Both the position numbers and the translations under genes were made by a program. The notes below the pieces were generated by a model, which saw only the letters and a program-made list of their open reading frames with translations, searched no databases and was not told the DNA's origin. Positions 16,827-25,102 of a stretch of 64,000 nt of DNA are shown piece by piece. The DNA is from an uncultured Prevotellaceae bacterium (GTDB lineage Bacteria; Bacteroidota; Bacteroidia; Bacteroidales; Bacteroidaceae). The stretch is taken from positions 49,051 through 113,050 of the forward strand of contig CACYXD010000013.1 of assembly GCA_902778255.1 (NCBI GenBank), written 5' to 3'. How positions within the stretch are numbered: the stretch's first letter is position 1; the number at the start of each line of letters is the position of its first letter.

Positions 16827-17810
16827 TTATACAAACAGCGAGTATTCCTTTACGTCCCAAGCCAAGGCACTGGCTCCCAGTACATCGCGCTCGGCCTGAT
16901 CCAAGGTTGAAATCACGAGTTTCACCTTGCCTTTCACATTATGGAACACATGCTCTTCAAACGATTCGTTCACTGCTTCCGTCAGCCAATTACCTGCTCG
17001 CGAAATACCACCTGCCAGGATGATACCCTCAGGATTCAGTATAGAGGCATAGTTAGCCAAGCCGATACCCAACATATAGCCAGTACGACGAAACACCTCA
17101 ATGGCCAATTCATCGCCCTCGTCGCACAAGCCTGCGATAATACGCGGCGTGAGTGCGTCTTTCCTCTCACGCATCACCGATGGACGGCTGTCGCTCTCCA
17201 TCAGTTCAAGAGCGGTCTGCACGATGCCTTTTGAGCCTACATAGGCTTCCAGACAACCACGATTGCCACAGCCGCAAAGACGTCCACCGTGCTCAATACA
17301 CGAGTGGCCTATCTCACCAGCAAAGCCCTCAGAGCCCAGATGTGCCTTTCCCTTTGTGAAGATACAACTGCCCACACCGTGACCAAGGTTCACCACGATG
17401 AAGTCCTTCATGCCATGGGCGCTGCCAAACACATACTCGCCAAGGGCACGCACATGTGCATCGTTGCCCAATGCCACAGCCAGTCCCAAGCGGTCCTGCA
17501 ACATTGCTGCCAAAGGTATCTGTCCTTTCCAAGGCAAGTTGGGAGAATTCTCTATGCACCGAGTCATAAAGTTACCACTGGGCGCGCTAATGCCTACGGA
17601 ACGTATACTGCCGTATCCTCCATATTCTTCTATCATCACCACTATCTGTTCACTCAGATAGGTAACGAAGTCATTGACATTCTGGAACTTAGTAGTAGGA
17701 AATTCTTTCTTTGCAATGATATTTCCCCTCACATCGACAATAGCGTAAGCTGTCTCGTCGATACTCAGTCCAATACCTACTACGCGTGTCTTGATTGTCT
17801 GCTGTATCAT
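16827..17810 (-). CDS. ROK-family sugar kinase or regulator (glucokinase-like)
   Basis: A 327-residue ROK protein. It has an N-terminal ATP-binding loop (GIGLSIDETAYAIVDVRG), the substrate motif LGNDAHVRALGEYVFG, phosphate motif VNLGHGVGSCIF, GEIGHS and the zinc-binding CGCGNRGCLEAYVG. There is no N-terminal helix-turn-helix, so kinase activity (glucose or N-acetylated sugar) is more likely than repression. The start at 17810 (MIQQTIKTRVVGIG) follows the promoter at 17835-17865. It is the first gene of a transcript running into the men genes, though no functional link is evident. Confidence 0.88.
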   Translation of the reverse strand: MIQQTIKTRVVGIGLSIDETAYAIVDVRGNIIAKKEFPTTKFQNVNDFVTYLSEQIVVMIEEYGGYGSIRSVGISAPSGNFMTRCIENSPNLPWKGQIPLAAMLQDRLGLAVALGNDAHVRALGEYVFGSAHGMKDFIVVNLGHGVGSCIFTKGKAHLGSEGFAGEIGHSCIEHGGRLCGCGNRGCLEAYVGSKGIVQTALELMESDSRPSVMRERKDALTPRIIAGLCDEGDELAIEVFRRTGYMLGIGLANYASILNPEGIILAGGISRAGNWLTEAVNESFEEHVFHNVKGKVKLVISTLDQAERDVLGASALAWDVKEYSLFV

Positions 17811-17834
17811 AGTTTTATATTGAGTAAAGTATGG

Positions 17835-17865
17835 CAAAAGTAGTAAAATTATTTATAAGGGCAAA
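17835..17865 (-). promoter_or_regulatory. Promoter of ROK kinase and upstream men genes
   Basis: Minus-strand TTTG at 17865-17862, 19-bp spacer, TACTTTTG at 17842-17835. It is back to back with the lipoprotein promoter. Confidence 0.75.
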
Positions 17866-17881
17866 GGATTTTGCGTTTTTT

Positions 17882-17913
17882 TTTGCTCATTTCCGCAGAA
17901 TTTCTTAATTTTG
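17882..17913 (+). promoter_or_regulatory. Promoter of lipoprotein gene
   Basis: TTTG at 17882-17885, 20-bp spacer, TAATTTTG at 17906-17913; ATG at 17959. Confidence 0.75.
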
Positions 17914-17958
17914 TCGACGAAATGAATGTTTTATTAACCTCTTTATATTTTATTAATT

Positions 17959-18588
17959 ATGAAAAAATTTTTCTTTGTAGCCGCTGCTGCCCTGACATTG
18001 GGTTTTGCATCGTGCAGTGAGACACCTAAAGCCGATGAGGGCACCGTATTCGTTGAACAGCTGAAAGCCCAGCTCGAGGCTGGCAACATCGCAGAAATGG
18101 AGACCACCATGGATGCCGCCATGCAGAAAGCAGCCGAACTGGCAGCCGAGAATCCCGAAGCCGGCCAGGCCATTGTCACCAAGATCCAGGAATTCATCAA
18201 GGAGAATAAGGAGCAACTTATTGCCATCGGCACGCCTGAAGAGAACCTTATCACCATCGTCGAGACGCCCGCAGACCTTATCATCAACGCCATTAACGCA
18301 GGCCAATTGGTTAGGGACAACGCCGAGAATCTGACCGACTCTATCGACCAGGCCATTATCGATAAAGCTGCCGAACTACAGACAGGTGCTGAGAATGCTG
18401 CCAGCGAGCAGGTAGAGGCTGCTAAGCAGAAGGCTGCCGAGCAGGTGAACGCTGCCAAGCAGAAGGCCAATGATGAGGTGAACGCCGCTACTCAGAAGGC
18501 CAACGAGCAGGTCAATGCTGCTGCCGAGAAGACCAATAAGGAGATGAACGAGGCTGCCAAGAAGGCGCTGAAGTCAGTAGGACTCTAA
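17959..18588 (+). CDS. Lipoprotein with C-terminal 11-residue amphipathic repeats
   Basis: A 209-residue exported lipoprotein: signal peptide MKKFFFVAAAALTLGFASC with a lipobox ending in Cys19. The middle is Ala/Glu-rich helix. The last about 60 residues are five 11-residue repeats of the type AAKQKAAEQVN, AAKQKANDEVN and AATQKANEQVN, a pattern like LEA or apolipoprotein amphipathic helices. It has no enzymatic motif. It may bind membranes, cell wall or protein partners. It is monocistronic with a strong promoter and terminator. The family is not recognised. Confidence 0.85.
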   Translation: MKKFFFVAAAALTLGFASCSETPKADEGTVFVEQLKAQLEAGNIAEMETTMDAAMQKAAELAAENPEAGQAIVTKIQEFIKENKEQLIAIGTPEENLITIVETPADLIINAINAGQLVRDNAENLTDSIDQAIIDKAAELQTGAENAASEQVEAAKQKAAEQVNAAKQKANDEVNAATQKANEQVNAAAEKTNKEMNEAAKKALKSVGL

Positions 18589-18602
18589 TCGTTTGACTGA
18601 AA

Positions 18603-18646
18603 GAATCGGGGCATTCGTTGAACGGATTCGCCCCGATTCCTTTTTT
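18603..18646 (+). terminator. Intrinsic terminator of lipoprotein gene
   Basis: A perfect 10-bp stem GAATCGGGGC / GCCCCGATTC (18603-18612 and 18630-18639) is followed by six T residues. Confidence 0.9.
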
Positions 18647-18679
18647 ATGGTTACCTTTGTGCCATAAAATTATTAACGC

Positions 18680-19810
18680 ATGAAGCAGAGAAAGAAAGAA
18701 TCACTTGTTTACCTGACGCTATGGGCCATCCTGTTCATAGCGCCGCTGGCTAGTACCTATATCGACTATGCCAGTTCCACAGTCGATGATTCATTCCCCT
18801 GGCGTCACCTGTGGCACATCTGGATGCAATATCTCATCTTTCTCGTAGCCTTCCTTATCCACAACTACCTGTTGGCTCCCCTGCTCCTCTACCGACAGAA
18901 GCGCCTGCTTTATGGCTCTGCAGTAGCCCTGCTCCTCTCCGTGTTTGTCGTGGTGCAGTGTGCCGACAAGCCCGACCACGGCCGAGGCGAACGTCACCGT
19001 CCCCCGATGCATCATGCCATGAACCATGAGCGTATGTCGCCTCCCGACGACATCCCCCCTCACCGTCCCGATGACGTGCCAGAGTTGCGCGGTCCCCGCG
19101 ATTCCCATGGCCCCATCAGTGAGCACGACGTGGCTGCCACCATCATCTTCCTGCTGATGATTGGTATGAACCTCGGTGCCAAATACTATTTTCGCCATAG
19201 GGAAGATCGCGAACGTCTGGCCCAGCTCGAGCGCGAGAACCTTGAGCAACAGCTCGAGTACTTGAAGTATCAGATCAACCCCCACTTCCTGATGAATACG
19301 CTCAACAACATCCATGCCTTGATTGACATTGAGCCGGAACAGGCAAAGGAGTCTATCGTCGAACTGTCGAAGATCATGCGCTTCGTTCTCTACGAAGGAT
19401 CGAAACAGAAAGTACCCCTTCGCCAGGAACTCATCTTTCTTGACAACTACATCCAACTGATGCGCATCCGCGTGGCCGACCAAGTCGATATCAGCGTCGA
19501 TATGCCTCAGATAGTGCCCGACCATGACATCCCGCCCCTAATCTTCATCACCTTCGTTGAGAATGCCTTCAAGCATGGCGTGAGCTACCAGCGCCACTCC
19601 TTCATCAACATCAAGATAGATACATGCGAGGCCGGCTGGCTCCACTTCCTTTGCACCAACAGCAAAGTGCCTCAGGGCGAAGACCCCCATGGAGGCGTTG
19701 GGCTTGCCAACGTGAAGCGCCGTCTGGAGCTCATCTATGGCAGTGCGTATCGTCTCGACATCAGCGACAAGGCCGACACCTATACCGTCGACCTCACATT
19801 GCCACTCTAA
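18680..19810 (+). CDS. LytS/YehU-type membrane sensor histidine kinase
   Basis: A 376-residue sensor kinase. It has membrane segments near residues 11-28, 48-68 and 76-94, then a His/Pro/Asp-rich loop (about 97-152) and another membrane segment (about 154-172). A short coiled coil follows, then the His_kinase domain with phosphoacceptor motif YQINPHFLMNTLNN and the ATPase N-box FVENAFKHG and GGVGLANVKRRL. The loop, rich in His and acidic residues (HRPPMHHAMNHERM), could bind metal ions outside the membrane. It is followed 12 bp later by its LytTR regulator. Confidence 0.93.
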   Translation: MKQRKKESLVYLTLWAILFIAPLASTYIDYASSTVDDSFPWRHLWHIWMQYLIFLVAFLIHNYLLAPLLLYRQKRLLYGSAVALLLSVFVVVQCADKPDHGRGERHRPPMHHAMNHERMSPPDDIPPHRPDDVPELRGPRDSHGPISEHDVAATIIFLLMIGMNLGAKYYFRHREDRERLAQLERENLEQQLEYLKYQINPHFLMNTLNNIHALIDIEPEQAKESIVELSKIMRFVLYEGSKQKVPLRQELIFLDNYIQLMRIRVADQVDISVDMPQIVPDHDIPPLIFITFVENAFKHGVSYQRHSFINIKIDTCEAGWLHFLCTNSKVPQGEDPHGGVGLANVKRRLELIYGSAYRLDISDKADTYTVDLTLPL

Positions 19811-19822
19811 CACCCAACACCT

Positions 19823-20554
19823 ATGATCAAAGTCCTAGCTATCGACGATGAGCCCCTTGCGCTCAAGCAATTAGTAAACTATATCAGCAAGGTACCCTTC
19901 CTGGAGTTGGCAGGCCAATGCCGTAGCGCCATCGAAGCAAAAGAGATGATGGAGCAAGAGGTGGTCGATGCCATCTTCTGTGACATCAACATGCCCGACC
20001 TCAGCGGTATGGACTTCGTGCGCCAGTTGGCCGTCCCCCCTCTCATTGTCTTCACCACCGCCTACTCCGAGTATGCCGTCGAGGGCTATCGTGTCAATGC
20101 CGTTGACTACCTGCTAAAGCCCTTCGGCATGAATGACTTTCTGCGCGCCGCCATGAAGGTACAGGAGCAGTATAACCTGCGCCATCAGAACGCGCCCCAG
20201 CAGCAGAGTAGTCCCCTGCAGAACGATGGCACCATCTTTGTCAAGACCGACTACCGTGTGGTGCGCATCGCCATTGCCGACATTCGCTATATCGAGGGTA
20301 TGAGTGAATACCTGAAAATCCACCTCGATGGCCAGAAGCCCATTATCACGTTACTGTCGATGAAAAAGATGGAAGACTACCTGCCCTCCACCCTCTTCAT
20401 GCGCATCCATCGCTCCTATATCGTCAATCTCCAGAAAATCCGCGAGGTCAACAAAAACCGCGTCATCCTCGACGCCGACACGTCTCTGCCCATTGGCGAC
20501 CTCTACAAAGATACATTCAACGAATACCTCGAGCAGAAATTCCTGGGAAAGTGA
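19823..20554 (+). CDS. LytTR-family response regulator
   Basis: A 243-residue regulator with a receiver domain (phosphoacceptor Asp54 in FCDINMPDLSG, Thr in VFTTAYSEYAVEGY, Lys in DYLLKPF) and a LytTR DNA-binding domain from about residue 140 (FVKTDYRVVRIAIADIRYIEG to FMRIHRSYIVNLQKI). It is the partner of the kinase just upstream. Such pairs in Bacteroidetes often control nearby transport or surface genes; the target is unknown. Confidence 0.95.
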   Translation: MIKVLAIDDEPLALKQLVNYISKVPFLELAGQCRSAIEAKEMMEQEVVDAIFCDINMPDLSGMDFVRQLAVPPLIVFTTAYSEYAVEGYRVNAVDYLLKPFGMNDFLRAAMKVQEQYNLRHQNAPQQQSSPLQNDGTIFVKTDYRVVRIAIADIRYIEGMSEYLKIHLDGQKPIITLLSMKKMEDYLPSTLFMRIHRSYIVNLQKIREVNKNRVILDADTSLPIGDLYKDTFNEYLEQKFLGK

Positions 20555-20562
20555 AAAGACAC

Positions 20563-20602
20563 AAACGTACGCCATTTTTTTAAGAAGCGTACGTTTTTTT
20601 TT
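20563..20602 (+). terminator. Intrinsic terminator after LytTR gene
   Basis: Perfect 10-bp stem AAACGTACGC / GCGTACGTTT (20563-20572 and 20587-20596) followed by a T-run to 20602. Confidence 0.9.
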
Positions 20603-20631
20603 GGCCGTTTCAAGGAAAAAGTGTAATTTTG
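20600..20631 (+). promoter_or_regulatory. Promoter of GH105-GH27 gene
   Basis: TTTG at 20600-20603 overlaps the end of the preceding terminator T-run; 20-bp spacer; TAATTTTG at 20624-20631. Confidence 0.7.
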
Positions 20632-20669
20632 CACCTTAATAGAAACCTTTTCAGAAAGACTATACAAAT

Positions 20670-23600
20670 ATGCTAAAAACCATTACCCTTTCCATCATTG
20701 CATGGATGAGCGCTGCCTATGCTATTGCACAGACGGCAGGTGAGCACTTCACCTTCAACGAAAGTACACGCTACTCCGAGCTCGTCATCAACAGCCGTAT
20801 CAACGACTTCAAGGCCAACACCAAGGCCGCTGGCTTCGGCACATTCGACAGCAATGGCACCATGACAGCTGAGCCACAGGCCTCTGCCACCACACTGGAC
20901 TACGTGCCAGGACTCGTGGCCAAAGCCATATTGGAGGCTGCCGACTACTACAAGGACAGCAAAGACGTGGACGTGAAGCCCTGGTACTACGCCATCAAGC
21001 GCTACGCCCTTTCGTGCGACATACCCTCTGACGGCAAGCAAGGCAAGAGCTTCGACGACCTCAACGGTGTGAAACTCTACTTCAAGCTACAGCAGTTGGC
21101 CAAAGAGACATTCCCTGCCGACAGCACCAATGTCAATAAAATCGCCAAGCAGCGCTTTGCCGATGCCAAGAAGGGTTTTGAGAAGGCCAACGGCAGCTAC
21201 GTGATCAAGGAAGAGACACTGGCAGGTGCTGCTGGTGGCTGGTGGCATAAGTCAAGCTATACCAACCAGATGTGGTGCGACGGCCTATACATGGGTGCTG
21301 CTCTGATGGCAGAGATGATCAACGAGGATGCCGGCTATACCCAACTGACAGATAACGACTGGGACCTGGTTGCCAAGCAGTTCACCGTCTCATGGAAATA
21401 CCTGTGGGATGACAAAGTAAGACTGCTCTACCATGCCTTCACTGCTGACCCCGCAGGCTCTGCCGCCTCGAAATGGGCGGGCATCTCGGCCGAACAGGGC
21501 AAGGAGGTGTATCACTCGGCTGAGTTCTGGGGCCGCGCAGATGGCTGGTACCTGCTCGCCCTGATCGATGTATTGGAACAGATGCAGCAGGCTGGACTCA
21601 CAGCATCCACTAACTACAAGACGCTGAGCGGCTATCTCACCAAACTGGCTGCTGGTATCGCTGCCAAGCAGGACAAGGCAAGCGGATGCTGGTATCAGCT
21701 GCTTAACCACGACGGCACGTTCGTTGCCACCGACTACGACAGCAGCTATCGTTACACCTCGCAGCCCGTGACCAACTACCTGGAGTCATCGGCCACTGCC
21801 ATCTTCACCGCTGCCTTCCTGAAAGGTGTGCGCTTAGGACTGCTCACCAACGACTACCTCTACGTAGCACGCAAAGGCTACAAAGGACTTATAGAGCAGT
21901 TTATGGTGAGCGACGGCAATGGCGGTATGCACCTCATCGGCTGCTGCAAGTCGGCAGGACTGGGTGGCAGTAAAAATCGTGACGGCTCGGCCGAATACTA
22001 CCTCATGGGCAAGGACACCAAGCCCACCACTACTGAAGGCGACGACTTCTATACCGAGGGCAAGGTGCTGGGCGCCTTCATCCTGGCCGCCACCGAATTT
22101 GAGCGTCTGAAAGCTACGGCGCAGAACTACGGGCCCACCATGGGCTGGAGCTCGTGGAACACGTTTGCCCTCAACATCGACGAGACGACCATCAAGGGTC
22201 AGGCCGATGCCATGGTGTCAAAAGGGCTGTCCAGCGTGGGCTTCAACCATATCAACATTGACGATGGCTACTTTGGCGGACGCGACGCAGCGACGGGTCA
22301 ACTGAAGATACACCCCACCCGTTTCCCCAACGGACTGAAACCCGTAGTAGACTATATCCACCAGAAAGGACTGAAGGCTGGCATCTACAGCGATGGTGGC
22401 TACAACACCTGCGGCAGCTATCACGGCGGCGACAAGGACGGCGAGGGTGTGGGACTCTACCAGCACGACCAGCAGGACTGCGATATGTTCTTCAAAGACC
22501 TTGACTTCGACTTCATCAAGGTCGATTTCTGCGGCGGCGACCCCGTCCACAATAAAGACGGACTGGATCTTAACGAACAGCAGCGCTATACCGACATTGC
22601 CAAGGCCATCAGCAACACTGGGCGTACCGATGTGCGCATGAACATCTGCCGATGGGCTTACCCAGGCACCTGGGCCGACAAGGCAGGCTTCTCGTGGCGC
22701 ACCACACAGGACATTGCTCCTACTTGGGAATCCATCAAGGATATTTTGGCACAGAATCTCTACATGAGCGCCTACTGCAGCAAGGGCCACTACAACGATA
22801 TGGATATGCTCGAGGTAGGTGTCAGCTGGGGCACTCCGCTCACTACCGAGGAGACAAGGACCCACTTCGGCATGTGGTGTATCATGAACTCGCCACTGCT
22901 CATCGGCTGTAACATCAAGAACCTGAGCGACACCAACCTCAGTCTGCTGAAGAACAAAGAGCTCATCGCCCTGAACCAGGATACGCTCTACCAACAGGCC
23001 TACCTCGCCGACAAGATCAATGACTGCTACATCATGGTGAAGGACATCGAGCAAGCCAATGGTCTGAAACGCGCCTTCGCCATCTACAACCCCAATGACG
23101 TTGCCAAGTCGGTAACGCTGAAGTTCAGCACGATAGACCTGGCCGATAGCGTGATGCTGCGCAATGTCTTCACAAAGAAGGACATGGGACAGTATCTCGA
23201 CTCCTTCACGGTGAGCGTGCCCAAGCATGGTACACGCATCTACGTAGCCCAGGCTCAGACCCGTCTGGAGCGCACACGCTATGAGGCCGAGACGGGCTAC
23301 GGCAGTGCCTACTCGGAGATTGATTGGAACGTGTGCCGATACGAGGAGAAGAGTGTCTGCTCGGGTGGCTACAAGGCTGGCTACATTGGCGGTTCTGAGA
23401 AGAACGACCTGCAATGGCGCAATGTGTATAGCCGCGAGGGCGGCGACTACCGCCTCACCATCGGCTACATCTGTGGCGAAAGCCGCAGCCTCACCATTAG
23501 CGTCAACGGCAAGAAGGTGAAGACGCTGAGCTGCAACTCAGGCAGTTGGGAAAAGGTAGCTAAGAAAAATGTGGACATCACCCTGGAGCCAGGCAACAAC

Positions 23601-23804
23601 ATCATCAGACTATCGAACGCCAGCGGATGGGCACCCGATCTCGACTATATCGAAGTGATCAGCAAAGATGTCTTGAACGGCATCACCAAGCACCCATCAC
23701 CTATCGCCAAGGGCACGGCCTACACCCTATCGGGTCAGCCAGCCAAAGCCGGCCGCACCTCTGGTATCGTCATTGAGAACGGCAAAAAGATTATCAAGAA
23801 ATAA
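20670..23804 (+). CDS. Secreted GH105-GH27 fusion with carbohydrate-binding module
   Basis: A 1044-residue exported protein with a signal peptide (cleavage after IAQ, about residue 21). Residues about 30-480 form a GH105/GH88-like unsaturated uronyl hydrolase barrel with HKSSYTNQMWCDGLYMGA (candidate Asp204). Residues about 485-870 are a GH27 alpha-galactosidase (MGWSSWNTFALNID, nucleophile Asp619 in FIKVDFCGG, acid/base Asp in RTTQDIAPTW). Residues about 880-1010 resemble a CBM35/CBM6 sandwich. The C-terminal TLSGQPAKAGRTSGIVIENG type tail is common in Prevotella exported proteins. It probably acts on pectin, removing galactose and unsaturated uronic acid. Confidence 0.88.
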   Translation: MLKTITLSIIAWMSAAYAIAQTAGEHFTFNESTRYSELVINSRINDFKANTKAAGFGTFDSNGTMTAEPQASATTLDYVPGLVAKAILEAADYYKDSKDVDVKPWYYAIKRYALSCDIPSDGKQGKSFDDLNGVKLYFKLQQLAKETFPADSTNVNKIAKQRFADAKKGFEKANGSYVIKEETLAGAAGGWWHKSSYTNQMWCDGLYMGAALMAEMINEDAGYTQLTDNDWDLVAKQFTVSWKYLWDDKVRLLYHAFTADPAGSAASKWAGISAEQGKEVYHSAEFWGRADGWYLLALIDVLEQMQQAGLTASTNYKTLSGYLTKLAAGIAAKQDKASGCWYQLLNHDGTFVATDYDSSYRYTSQPVTNYLESSATAIFTAAFLKGVRLGLLTNDYLYVARKGYKGLIEQFMVSDGNGGMHLIGCCKSAGLGGSKNRDGSAEYYLMGKDTKPTTTEGDDFYTEGKVLGAFILAATEFERLKATAQNYGPTMGWSSWNTFALNIDETTIKGQADAMVSKGLSSVGFNHINIDDGYFGGRDAATGQLKIHPTRFPNGLKPVVDYIHQKGLKAGIYSDGGYNTCGSYHGGDKDGEGVGLYQHDQQDCDMFFKDLDFDFIKVDFCGGDPVHNKDGLDLNEQQRYTDIAKAISNTGRTDVRMNICRWAYPGTWADKAGFSWRTTQDIAPTWESIKDILAQNLYMSAYCSKGHYNDMDMLEVGVSWGTPLTTEETRTHFGMWCIMNSPLLIGCNIKNLSDTNLSLLKNKELIALNQDTLYQQAYLADKINDCYIMVKDIEQANGLKRAFAIYNPNDVAKSVTLKFSTIDLADSVMLRNVFTKKDMGQYLDSFTVSVPKHGTRIYVAQAQTRLERTRYEAETGYGSAYSEIDWNVCRYEEKSVCSGGYKAGYIGGSEKNDLQWRNVYSREGGDYRLTIGYICGESRSLTISVNGKKVKTLSCNSGSWEKVAKKNVDITLEPGNNIIRLSNASGWAPDLDYIEVISKDVLNGITKHPSPIAKGTAYTLSGQPAKAGRTSGIVIENGKKIIKK

Positions 23805-23818
23805 CCTGCGCGCTTAGC

Positions 23819-25096
23819 CTAACAGCCCTTTGAGGTCATGATATTCAGCACCATCTCGTCGATGGAGCCCATGCCGTCGGCTCCTATGGCTGTGAGGTTG
23901 TGGATGCTACGGTCCACGCAGTCATCGACAATACCCTCCTCGCTGGTCACGCATTTCCCTTCCATCGACAGCAGGGCCGAGAGGATGGCGGTGCTCACGC
24001 CCGAGGTAATCTTCAGCGAGCACGAGGGTTTGGCACCGTCGCAAATCATGCCCGTAAGGTTGGCAATCATGTTTTTCACGCTGCGGCAGCAACGCTCGTA
24101 GTCGCCACCCATCAGATAGGTGATGCCCACGCTACTGCCTATCGAGGCTACCACGCACCCACAGAGTGCCGAGAGCGTGCCCAGCGACTGCTTGATATAG
24201 ATAGCTGTGAGATGACTGAGTGTGAGTGCACGGATAAGTTCCTCTTCCGTGTTTTCGTTTTCCTTGGCATAGACGCATACGGGATTGGTGGCGCAGATGC
24301 CCTGATTGCCTGAGCCCGAGTTGGACATAACGGGAATCATGGCACCGCCCATGCGTGCATCGCAGGCAGCTGCCGTACGCGAGATGATATGCGAAAAGAC
24401 GGTATGTCCGAAGATACCCTTCGCCATCGGTCTGTCGATGGTCTTACCCAGGTTATGTCCGTAGTTGCCCTTGATGGCCTCGCGTGCCGCATTCATGTTA
24501 TAGTCGCGTGTCTCCTGCATGAAGCGTATCTCGTCGAGCGGGGCCGTGGTGGCGAAGTCATAGACAAGTCGGAAATTGAGAGGCAGACTGTCTGTCTCAC
24601 TCTTTTCACTTGTTCCTATCGTTCCGCAGGCAATACTGGCTTCTTCCACAAAGTGCGTATGCGTGCCGGCGATGATGGCGGTGGCGCTTCTATCGCCAGC
24701 ATAGCAGGTCACCTCCACATAGAGCTTCTCGCTGATGCCCTGCTTCATTTGTATGTTGATGCGCTTCTCGCTGATAAACTGCTTGCCCGCCTCCAGCGCC
24801 TGCGACGTCAGGTCTTTCAGCACCTCCAGCTGATACTCGCTCTTGCCGATGAGGGCACCCAGGGCAATGGCTATGGGCAGTCCTATCATGCCTGTGCCAG
24901 GTATGCCTACGCCCATGGCGTTCTTCAGGATGTTGGCACTCAGTCGGGCCTCGATCTTCTCGGGGCGCTGACCTAACTTCTCAGTGGCTTTCGCTGTACA
25001 GAGGGCCACACACATAGGTTCAGTACATCCTATGGCTGGTACTACCTCCTGATGAATGAGCGCAATGATCTGCTCACGTATCTTCTTGTCTATCAT
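23819..25096 (-). CDS. L-cysteine desulfidase family protein (UPF0597/CyuA-like)
   Basis: A 425-residue protein of the serine-dehydratase-alpha-like UPF0597 family, which holds an oxygen-sensitive 4Fe-4S cluster and splits cysteine to pyruvate, ammonia and sulfide. Visible features are EVVPAIGCTEPMCVALC (ligand Cys), GSGNQGICATNPV and CDGAKPSCSLKITSGVSTA. It converges with the GH105-GH27 gene (14 bp gap) and is followed upstream by the GH2 gene, 6 bp away, so the two share a transcript. Exact substrate is inferred from the family. Confidence 0.88.
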   Translation of the reverse strand: MIDKKIREQIIALIHQEVVPAIGCTEPMCVALCTAKATEKLGQRPEKIEARLSANILKNAMGVGIPGTGMIGLPIAIALGALIGKSEYQLEVLKDLTSQALEAGKQFISEKRINIQMKQGISEKLYVEVTCYAGDRSATAIIAGTHTHFVEEASIACGTIGTSEKSETDSLPLNFRLVYDFATTAPLDEIRFMQETRDYNMNAAREAIKGNYGHNLGKTIDRPMAKGIFGHTVFSHIISRTAAACDARMGGAMIPVMSNSGSGNQGICATNPVCVYAKENENTEEELIRALTLSHLTAIYIKQSLGTLSALCGCVVASIGSSVGITYLMGGDYERCCRSVKNMIANLTGMICDGAKPSCSLKITSGVSTAILSALLSMEGKCVTSEEGIVDDCVDRSIHNLTAIGADGMGSIDEMVLNIMTSKGC

Positions 25097-25102
25097 AGTC
25101 TG

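Noticed and set aside
22218-23414. Long minus-strand open frame (398 codons) inside the GH105-GH27 gene
   Set aside because: It lies entirely opposite a gene with clear GH27 motifs, has no promoter, and its composition is that of an antisense frame.
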